A stretch of 64,000 nt of DNA from Acidobacteriaceae bacterium. GTDB taxonomy: Bacteria; Acidobacteriota; Terriglobia; Terriglobales; Acidobacteriaceae. The notes below the pieces were generated by a model. It searched no databases. It had not been told where the DNA came from and saw only the letters and a list, made by a program, of their open reading frames with translations. The translations under genes and the position numbers were made by a program. Of the stretch, positions 57,903-64,000 are shown in pieces. Every line of letters starts with the position of its first letter. The stretch's first letter is position 1. The stretch spans positions 1 through 64,000 of the forward strand of contig JANXYB010000045.1 of assembly GCA_025350325.1 (NCBI GenBank), in the 5' to 3' direction.

Positions 57903-60194
57903 TCAACGTCCGCAGCGCACGACAATTTTGGTTCCCGTCGGCACGAGGGTACCGGCTGCGGGTGCTTGTTCGCGTACGGTTCCGTTCCCGTTGATCTGCA
58001 CCGTGAGTCCTGCGGCTTCGGTCAATTCAATCACCTTGCGTACGGGCAGCCCAATCAGCGATGGAACACTCAACAACTTGCCGTCACTGATCGTGACCCG
58101 CGTCGCCTGCTTCGGTAGTGAGGTCGCCGCATCCTTTTCTGGGCGGCTGAGCCCAGATGCATCCGTTGCGTCTGGATTCGCTTGCTCATCGGTCCCGGCG
58201 GGAACGGACGTAGAAGGAACCGGAATCTGCGTTGGCGTTGCCGGCTGACGCAGGGGATCGTCGGCTGGTAGATCGTTGACTGCCGCGAAGAGTGCATTCA
58301 CCTGGTTCTGGTCGGCGTCAGCGTCATCCTCCTGCATTGCCTTCTCGGCTTTGGGTGTCGCTCTGCCGGCGGCCTTCGCGGCGTGCACATCGACGTCATG
58401 CGGAACACCCAGGTATTCAAGCACCTGCTGCGCAACCTCAGAAAACACCGGCGCAGAAACTGCAGTCCCGTAATACGACGGACCCTTCGGGTTATCCATA
58501 ATCACGGCAACGGCAATAACCGGGTTATTCACCGGCGCAATGCCGGCAAAGGACGCTACGTGCATTGACTTCGAATAAAGATGTGTGACCGGATCGACCT
58601 TTTGAGCAGTGCCAGTTTTGCCGCCGGATGAATACCCATTGAGTTGCGCTGGTTTGCCGGTACCAAACAGGACGACCCCCTCCATCATCTTGCGCATCTG
58701 TGCCGCGGTGAGCGTTGAGATCACGCGGTGCGCTCCCGCTGGCAAGGGATTGGGCAATTCACCGCCCGCTCTGAAAGGTACCCTCAGCAATTGGGGAGTG
58801 GACTGGCCAGTCGCATTGTGATCGAGTTGCTGAGGCATGAGCACGTGCGGCGGCATGTAAACACCGCCGTTCGCGATGGTCGAGACCATCGAAACGAGCT
58901 GCAACGGCGTGACGCCGATTTCCTGGCCGATTGCGATTGAGCCGATGGAAGACGACCCCCATTTGTTTGGAGGACGCAACAGGCCCCGCGTTTCGCCGGG
59001 CAATTCAGTGCCGGGACGACTGCCGAATCCAAAAGCGCGAACGTATTTATAGAGGTTGTCAGGCCCCAACTTGAGCGCGAGCTTTACCGCAGCCACGTCG
59101 CTCGAATGCTCCAGCGCCTCGTGCACCGGGATAACACCGAAGTGGTCCGCCTTGTCGTCGTGAATTACGCGGCCGCCCGCCATCGTAATCTTGCCGCCTT
59201 GGCAGTCGATCATATCGTCGGGATGGGTGACGTTCTGATCGAGAGCGGCTGAGTAAGTGACGAGCTTGAATGTAGAACCCGGCTCGTAAACGTCACTGAC
59301 AGCATGATTTTTGAGCAGCGCGGGCGTGGTGTGGCGGAACTGGTTGGGATTGAACGTGGGGCGAATCGCAAGCGCGAGAATCTGGCCCGTATGCACGTCC
59401 TGCACAACTACCGTGCCGCTGTCAGCATGGGTGCGTTCCATGTTGTGATCGAGGGCGCGCTCCGCCATGAACTGTATATTCTCGTCGATGGTTAGCTCGA
59501 GGTTCTGCCCCGGCTCGGGCTCGTGCGCGACCGATCCCAGCACGCGGCGATGCGCATCCATTGCCGTAAACATGCGCCCCGAAACTCCGTGCAGCCGGGA
59601 ATCGAATTTGCCCTCGAGCCCGCCCAGGCCGTTGTCATCGAGGCCGACGTAGCCAAGCACCTGCGCGGCGATCTGGTTGTCGGGATAGAACCGCTGAAAT
59701 TCTTTTTGAAAGTAGATGCCTTTCAAGTTAAGGCTCTTGACGCGATCCGATGTTTCCGGCGTCACCCGTCGCGCCACCCACGCAAAACTTCGTCCTGCGT
59801 CTAGCCGGTTGGCGATTTGTAATTCTCCCGTTTGCGCATCTTCAGGATCGACGTGCACCGCTGCCGAAAGCACGCGGGCGGCTGCATTCTTGTCTCCGAT
59901 CTCGCTAGGGTCAGCGTAGATCGAGTCGACCTGCACCGTCATTGCCAGTTCGCGCAGATTGCGATCGTAGAGCACGCCGCGCCGCGGAGCGACCTCAAAG
60001 GTGCGCTGCTGCTGCTTTTGCGCGCGATCGACAAATTCTTTGTGCCGTACTATTTGCAGCCAGAACAGGCGCGTCGCGATGGCGCACGCCCAAAACAGAA
60101 AAAATCCGCACACAAGCCAGAAGCGCGCCAGCCTCATCGGCGTGGCGCGCGGTGCATTGCTACGAAGACGGTTGGCTCGGAGAGTTGCCTGCAT
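57903..60194 (-). CDS. ftsI: Septal penicillin-binding protein with one PASTA domain (FtsI)
   Basis: Class B PBP transpeptidase for septal cross-linking, 763 aa. A membrane helix (about residues 25-45) is followed by a dimerisation domain with RRGVLYDRNLRELA. The transpeptidase SxxK is YEPGSTFKLVTYSA and KTG is SSGGKTGTAQKV. The place of SxN is SSD in LEHSSDVAAVKLAL, which deserves a check. An acidic linker of about 110 residues leads to one C-terminal PASTA domain (VPSLIGLPVRKVIELTEAAGL then TVQING). The gene follows ftsL by 36 bases. Confidence 0.93.
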   Translation of the reverse strand: MQATLRANRLRSNAPRATPMRLARFWLVCGFFLFWACAIATRLFWLQIVRHKEFVDRAQKQQQRTFEVAPRRGVLYDRNLRELAMTVQVDSIYADPSEIGDKNAAARVLSAAVHVDPEDAQTGELQIANRLDAGRSFAWVARRVTPETSDRVKSLNLKGIYFQKEFQRFYPDNQIAAQVLGYVGLDDNGLGGLEGKFDSRLHGVSGRMFTAMDAHRRVLGSVAHEPEPGQNLELTIDENIQFMAERALDHNMERTHADSGTVVVQDVHTGQILALAIRPTFNPNQFRHTTPALLKNHAVSDVYEPGSTFKLVTYSAALDQNVTHPDDMIDCQGGKITMAGGRVIHDDKADHFGVIPVHEALEHSSDVAAVKLALKLGPDNLYKYVRAFGFGSRPGTELPGETRGLLRPPNKWGSSSIGSIAIGQEIGVTPLQLVSMVSTIANGGVYMPPHVLMPQQLDHNATGQSTPQLLRVPFRAGGELPNPLPAGAHRVISTLTAAQMRKMMEGVVLFGTGKPAQLNGYSSGGKTGTAQKVDPVTHLYSKSMHVASFAGIAPVNNPVIAVAVIMDNPKGPSYYGTAVSAPVFSEVAQQVLEYLGVPHDVDVHAAKAAGRATPKAEKAMQEDDADADQNQVNALFAAVNDLPADDPLRQPATPTQIPVPSTSVPAGTDEQANPDATDASGLSRPEKDAATSLPKQATRVTISDGKLLSVPSLIGLPVRKVIELTEAAGLTVQINGNGTVREQAPAAGTLVPTGTKIVVRCGR

Positions 60195-60230
60195 GGCGAA
60201 TCGCTATTAAAAGGTTACTACCACGCGGCC

Positions 60231-60737
60231 TTACTGCGCTGGCGACTGCATCGGTGTGGCTTGCGCAAAAATAGGGGCGCTGGTATCGGCATGGGCGTTA
60301 GCGTGGACCACCTGGCCCGGCTGCGGCTCCGCCATACCCAACTGGCGCGCCATGCCATCGATGCGGCCCGGTTGCGTCAACTGCGCCTCAGACAAACGCA
60401 ACTGACGATTGCCTTCGCGCAACTGATCGCGAACTTGCTTATCCGACTCCATTTTGTAAGAGCCTTCGATAGCAGTGAAATGTTGCAGCCCGTAGATCAT
60501 TACCAGCGAAAATAGCAACGTCACCGCCGCCGAGAAAATGCGCATCTGCCGCACCCGCACCAGGTCTGGAGCTTTAACCAAGCGAGAGTTGTCCATATGC
60601 CGGGGAAACATGACCTCCGGCGTACGCACGCCGCGGCGGCGCGTTGGTTGTTGGGCAAGCAAAGCTGCGTTGCGCTCTGCCACCCGGGTAGTCCAGCCTC
60701 GGCCAGTGTCAAAATAGGTTGTCGCGCATGCTGCCAT
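60231..60737 (-). CDS. ftsL: FtsL-like cell division protein
   Basis: A bitopic divisome protein by position and architecture. A cytoplasmic region of about 65 residues with a Thr-Arg-rich stretch precedes one membrane helix (IFSAAVTLLFSLVMIYGLQH). A periplasmic coiled-coil-like segment follows (DKQVRDQLREGNRQLRLSEAQ), ending in the FtsL/FtsB-type RQLGMAEPQPGQVVH and a loose tail. TAGGAG seven bases before the ATG fixes the start. Sequence is weakly conserved in this family, so the assignment rests on order rsmH-ftsL-ftsI and topology. Length 168 aa. Confidence 0.82.
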   Translation of the reverse strand: MAACATTYFDTGRGWTTRVAERNAALLAQQPTRRRGVRTPEVMFPRHMDNSRLVKAPDLVRVRQMRIFSAAVTLLFSLVMIYGLQHFTAIEGSYKMESDKQVRDQLREGNRQLRLSEAQLTQPGRIDGMARQLGMAEPQPGQVVHANAHADTSAPIFAQATPMQSPAQ

Positions 60738-60794
60738 AGTAGTTCTCCTAAGCCGGTCTCTATTGCCTGTTGCCCAGTCCCTGGTCCCTGGCGT

Positions 60795-61727
60795 CTAGTC
60801 CCTTTTCCCTGGTCCCTTAGTCCCTGTCTTCATTTTTTCCGCCGCTCTCAACTTGGCGCTCCGCGAGCGCGGATTGCGATCCATCTCTTCTTCGCTTGCG
60901 GTCACCGGTTTTTTGGTGAGTAATTCCCAGATTCCCTGGTGCGCGCCTTCGCGCAAACTGTCTTTTGCGATTCGATCTTCAAGAGAATGAAAGCTAATCA
61001 CTACAAGTCTTCCTGAGGGCTTAAGCAACCTGGGTGCGGCCTCGAGAAGCGCCCTTATTTCGTCCAATTCGCGATTCACATAAATACGAAGAGCTTGAAA
61101 TGTTCTGGTCGCTGGATGAATCCGGTCCTGTTTCATTGCCGGGGCGGCTGAAGCAACGATTCGGGAAAGTTGCCCGGTAGTTGTAACTGGCCGCCCGCGA
61201 ACAATGGCTCTGGCGATTCTCCGCGACCTCCTTTCGTCTCCGTATTCGTAAATAAGATCGGCAAGCTCTCGCTCGTCCGCCTCATTCACCACTTGTGCGG
61301 CGTTCTGGCCCGATCGCGTGTCCATCCGCATATCCAAAGGCCCGTCCGCCATAAAACTGAATCCTCGGTGCGCCTCATCCAACTGCAAACTGCTCACGCC
61401 AAAATCCGCCAGCAAGCCGTCCAGCGAAGCCGGCTCTACGTGCCCGGCGATGGAACTGAAAGCCTCGCCCACCAAAGTTATTTGCGGTGCCTGATCACCG
61501 AGCTCTTCGCAAACTTGGTCAAGCTTTGCCTTGCCCAGCGCTAGAGCCTCAGCATCGCGGTCAAATCCAAGCAACCGCCCCGTCGGACCCAGCCGCTTCA
61601 CGACCTCGGCGGCGTGCCCAGCCATGCCAAGCGTGCAGTCCACATAAGTTCCGCCGGCGCGCACATTGAGAAATTCAATCGCAAAATTTAAAAGAACTGG
61701 CACGTGACGTTCACTGCGACTCGTCAT
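60795..61727 (-). CDS. rsmH: 16S rRNA (cytosine-1402-N4)-methyltransferase
   Basis: SAM-dependent methylation of C1402 in 16S rRNA. N-terminal HVPVLLNFAIEFL, VDCTLGMAGHAAEVVKRLG and LGFDRDAEALALGKAKL; then LLADFGVSSLQLDEAHRGFS, the RIARAIVRGRP region and SGRLVVISFHSLEDRIAK. ATG 61727 follows a GGGGGAG-type site; the ORF track starts at an upstream GTG touching the mraZ stop. The last residues (GTKGPGKRD) are encoded by an AGGGAC-type DNA repeat that continues past the stop. Confidence 0.95.
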   Translation of the reverse strand: MTSRSERHVPVLLNFAIEFLNVRAGGTYVDCTLGMAGHAAEVVKRLGPTGRLLGFDRDAEALALGKAKLDQVCEELGDQAPQITLVGEAFSSIAGHVEPASLDGLLADFGVSSLQLDEAHRGFSFMADGPLDMRMDTRSGQNAAQVVNEADERELADLIYEYGDERRSRRIARAIVRGRPVTTTGQLSRIVASAAPAMKQDRIHPATRTFQALRIYVNRELDEIRALLEAAPRLLKPSGRLVVISFHSLEDRIAKDSLREGAHQGIWELLTKKPVTASEEEMDRNPRSRSAKLRAAEKMKTGTKGPGKRD

Positions 61728-61754
61728 GCGCTCCCCCTGAGGGGCTTGTCCCAC

Positions 61755-62204
61755 TCAACCCCGACGACTCAAAATTGCCGCCATTGTTTTCCGGTCATCG
61801 GGTGTCAATTCATTGGCCTGCATATTTCGCTCAAAGATTTCCCGGTTGTGAACTTCCAGGTAGGTCTGCATTCCAAGAACCGCTACTTCCGCGTCGAGCT
61901 TGGCCGACGTGCGCAGGATCTGGGGCAGCAACAGGCGCGCCTGGTTGTCCATTTCTACCTGCTGACCGTAATAGCTCGTTACATTTAGATACTTTTTGAC
62001 CGCGTCTTCCATGGTGCTCGAGTCGGCCAACTGCTTCTCCACTTTTTCCCACTCCGGCAGGGGCCAGATCTCCGCGCTCTTGCCATCCGTGCTGGTGACA
62101 TAAAACTGCGTCACATTGTTGGCGTCCGCCAGCTGTTTGAAGGCAGAGGGCATCTTCAAGCGCCCCTTGTCATCGACCTTTGCTGGATGGTTGCCGCGAA
62201 ACAT
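61755..62204 (-). CDS. mraZ: Transcriptional regulator MraZ
   Basis: Ring-forming AbrB-like DNA-binding protein that controls its own dcw operon. The start MFRGNHPAKVDDKGRLKMPS is family-typical and is repeated in the second half (QARLLLPQILRTSA, with DNQ as the DxxGR equivalent). The length of 149 aa is normal. A ribosome-binding site GAGAGG lies eight bases upstream. The upstream region holds a tandem repeat fitting an MraZ operator. Confidence 0.95.
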   Translation of the reverse strand: MFRGNHPAKVDDKGRLKMPSAFKQLADANNVTQFYVTSTDGKSAEIWPLPEWEKVEKQLADSSTMEDAVKKYLNVTSYYGQQVEMDNQARLLLPQILRTSAKLDAEVAVLGMQTYLEVHNREIFERNMQANELTPDDRKTMAAILSRRG

Positions 62205-62621
62205 CAGGCTTGCCTCTCACTGCTGCTGCTTAAAATCTGCCGTCTAACGACCGGGCGACGCCCCTATTAGGTGTTACACCCGATTCCAAATGGCGAATCT
62301 TGCTACCTGAAACCCCACGAGAGACCAAAATTGAATTAACCTTAGAGAAGAAAGCGAGATTGATCCCTTCTGCTCCACTTTGCTCCACCACAGACACGAT
62401 AATAGCCCAGAAAGTTTTGCCACGGCGGTGGATAAATCGTTGAAACCCTGCAAAAAGTAACGTTTAGAGTTTGTGGTTCCGGCTGAGACTTTATTTATAG
62501 CGCCTAATAGATTTACATTTCAGAGAACCACAATAGGTAGTGTTTACCCCTGTGAGTCCTCTGGCCATAAGGTATCTGTTCAAAAAGAAGATCTGGGCTT
62601 ATAGGAGAATAAAAAGCGAAT
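62205..62621. promoter_or_regulatory. Promoter region of the dcw operon
   Basis: The 417-base gap between mraZ and the DUF2127-like gene has no supported ORF. It includes the 11-bp palindrome ggtgttacacc (62270-62280), the tandem tgctccact/c repeats (62371-62388) and an A+T-rich stretch (62430-62530). I see no confident sigma-70 hexamers. It likely serves mraZ and the rest of the cluster. Confidence 0.5.
62369..62393 (-). promoter_or_regulatory. Candidate MraZ operator (GTGGAGCAAA repeats)
   Basis: Read on the minus strand the sequence is tggtggagcaaagtggagca, two exact GTGGAGCA units ten bases apart preceded by an extra TGG. MraZ operators in other phyla are direct repeats of GTGG/TGGG-type units at about ten-base spacing. 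It lies about 165-190 bases upstream of the mraZ start. Confidence 0.6.
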
Positions 62622-63131
62622 CTAATCCACCAAAACCGCGGCAGGCTTTTTCTTCCGACCCGATACCAAGCCTAATAGATAGATGAAAACCAGAATGTTG
62701 ACCACAAGCAGTCCGACGCGCACCCAGGTAAGCCGATGAATAATCTCGAATATCTCCCAGGGCAAAAACGAAGCTGTAACAACCAGGGTGAGGTATTCGC
62801 CCCAGGCTTTCTCTAGATAAAGGCCGACTCCCTCCGCCGCGCTGAGGCCGGCATAACTAAAAGCCAGCGCACCTATGCGGCGCAGCATCGGGTCATTGAG
62901 GAGCGATGCCTTGTCTAAAAGGAAGTTCACAAATTTTGACTCGGGATTAAAGCGTAGATCGAACGCCAAGCGGGCCAGGGAGTCTTCAATATCTTTATGC
63001 ATCAGGTGCAATGCGCCCACGCCTATTGAGATGAATAGCAGCGCTAAACCCGACTTATACGCGGCAATAAGCACCAGCACTTTATTGTGACGCTGTCGCT
63101 CTTCGTCGAACTGCGATGGGGAGTCGGTCAT
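62622..63131 (-). CDS. DUF2127-type membrane protein
   Basis: A protein of about 169 aa with four hydrophobic segments: VLVLIAAYKSGLALLFISIG, then LAFSYAGLSAAEGVGLYL, EYLTLVVTASFLPWEIFEII and VRVGLLVVNILVFIYLLGLV. The pattern GLxLxxxWGEYLT...P.E..E is that of DUF2127. Its function is unknown. The start ATG 63131 (MTDSPSQ) is chosen over 63152 from N-terminal composition. It runs in the same direction as mraZ, 417 bases upstream. Confidence 0.78.
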   Translation of the reverse strand: MTDSPSQFDEERQRHNKVLVLIAAYKSGLALLFISIGVGALHLMHKDIEDSLARLAFDLRFNPESKFVNFLLDKASLLNDPMLRRIGALAFSYAGLSAAEGVGLYLEKAWGEYLTLVVTASFLPWEIFEIIHRLTWVRVGLLVVNILVFIYLLGLVSGRKKKPAAVLVD

Positions 63132-63373
63132 GGTCTTCGGGCAGTTCGGCAACTGAGCGAACCGTCCTGTTCATCTTACGTGACTAGGTGCGCCCCGGTT
63201 ACGGAACGCAAGCCGCCGGCCTCTCTCCGCCTTGTTTGGCACTTTTTCCCCAGCACTGACAACGCCGTCAAATTTGTCGATAGGGTCAAATTGCTCAAAG
63301 CGTTTTGAATCCGTTCGACGCCGCACCGCGTTTATCGAGTGTAGTCAATTTCATGAACGGAGCCCATACATCC

Positions 63374-63946
63374 ATGATTCACATCAAGAAATCTCTAGTG
63401 GCCGCAGTTACCGCCACCACACTCTCGCTCTCTGCAGCGTCGCTGATGGCGCAAATGACGCAAAAGGACCCCGACGTAGGCGGGGCGGCCATGTATCCCA
63501 GCAAAAACATCGTTGAAAATGCGGCAAACTCTAAGGACCACACCACGCTGGTCGCGGCTGTCAAGGCGGCCGGCCTGGTACCCACGCTACAGGGCACTGG
63601 CCCTTTCACCGTCTTTGCGCCCGTAAACAGCGCATTTGAAAAACTTCCGGCTGGCACGGTGGACACACTGCTCAAGCCTGAAAACAAGGAGCAATTGACC
63701 AAGATTCTTACCTACCACGTCGTGGCCGGCAAGGTTAGCGCTCAGGACCTGATGGCTCTCATCACCAAGGGCGGCGGCAAAGCGGAGTTGAAGACCGTCG
63801 CAGGCGGAACACTTATTGCCACCACAGAAGGCGGCAAAGTCATGCTGACCGATGAAAAAGGTGGGATGGCCACGGTCACCATTGCCAACGTTTATCAGTC
63901 CAACGGCGTCATTCACGTTATTGACACCGTTCTGATGCCCAACTAA
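63374..63946 (+). CDS. Secreted fasciclin (FAS1) domain protein
   Basis: Exported single-domain FAS1 protein of 190 aa. The signal peptide runs MIHIKKSLVAAVTATTLSLS to SLMAQ. The FAS1 domain has the H1 motif TGPFTVFAPVNSAFEKLPAG, the YH in LTKILTYHVVAGKVSAQDL and the H2 motif NGVIHVIDTVLMP. Family members mediate adhesion, but single-domain bacterial ones are mostly uncharacterised. The ORF extends upstream; I take ATG 63374, with GGAG eleven bases before it, because it yields a proper signal peptide. Confidence 0.88.
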   Translation: MIHIKKSLVAAVTATTLSLSAASLMAQMTQKDPDVGGAAMYPSKNIVENAANSKDHTTLVAAVKAAGLVPTLQGTGPFTVFAPVNSAFEKLPAGTVDTLLKPENKEQLTKILTYHVVAGKVSAQDLMALITKGGGKAELKTVAGGTLIATTEGGKVMLTDEKGGMATVTIANVYQSNGVIHVIDTVLMPN

Positions 63947-64000
63947 CCCTCACCTGTTTTGCAGAATCAAACAAATGCCGGAAAGGTACGGCTCGGCGAT

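Overview
The window looks like a chromosomal segment of an Acidobacteriota bacterium (class Terriglobia or a close relative). This is inferred from gene content and order, not from a marker search: a fused alpha/beta E1 dehydrogenase, GH97/GH16/GH30 glycosidases, YXWGXW-type secreted proteins, a yicC-gmk-rpoZ-coaBC block, a dcw cluster with DAP-type MurE, and intergenic families of short palindromes and G-rich repeats. No rRNA, tRNA, CRISPR array, intact transposase or phage gene was found. Left part (1-21300): about 1.4 kb of mosaic palindromic repeats surrounds one small membrane-protein gene and is followed by a methyltransferase remnant. A minus-strand group runs msbA-like ABC transporter, yicC, gmk, rpoZ, a truncated alpha/beta hydrolase, coaBC and family-4 uracil-DNA glycosylase. 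Next come an E1 alpha-beta fusion, three tandem paralogous small exported proteins, an MscS channel, a DUF255 thioredoxin-fold protein, a glutathione peroxidase, an M20 peptidase, and a divergent pair (alpha/beta hydrolase, glycerate kinase) followed by a LacI regulator. Middle part (21300-38200): a ThiS/MoaD-like carrier with a C-terminal GGCV tail beside threonine synthase, GH97 and GH16 glycosidases, a NuoI-like ferredoxin, a molybdopterin-domain-like secreted protein, a very large Pro/Gln-rich YXWGXW lipoprotein, a UbiD decarboxylase coupled to a secreted protein of unknown function, a cNMP-binding-domain protein, a sedolisin lacking its prodomain, a DedA-rhodanese fusion and a penicillin-binding transpeptidase. 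Right part (38213-62204): a nearly complete division and cell-wall (dcw) cluster on the minus strand. In transcription order it is mraZ, rsmH, ftsL, ftsI (PASTA), murE, murF, a subclass-B3-like metallo-beta-lactamase, mraY, murD, ftsW, murG, a Xre/RES toxin-antitoxin pair, murC, a GH30 glycosidase, ftsQ, ftsA and ftsZ. murB and ddl, often found near murC and ftsQ, are not present here. Plus-strand genes interrupt the cluster: a broken TPR gene and two Gly/Arg- or Gly/His-rich secreted proteins, each of the latter ending in a strong terminator. Beyond mraZ are a candidate MraZ operator, a DUF2127-like membrane protein and a secreted fasciclin-domain protein. The most interesting point is the accessory load inside the dcw cluster, above all the B3-type beta-lactamase gene translationally coupled to murF, and the RES-Xre pair next to murC.
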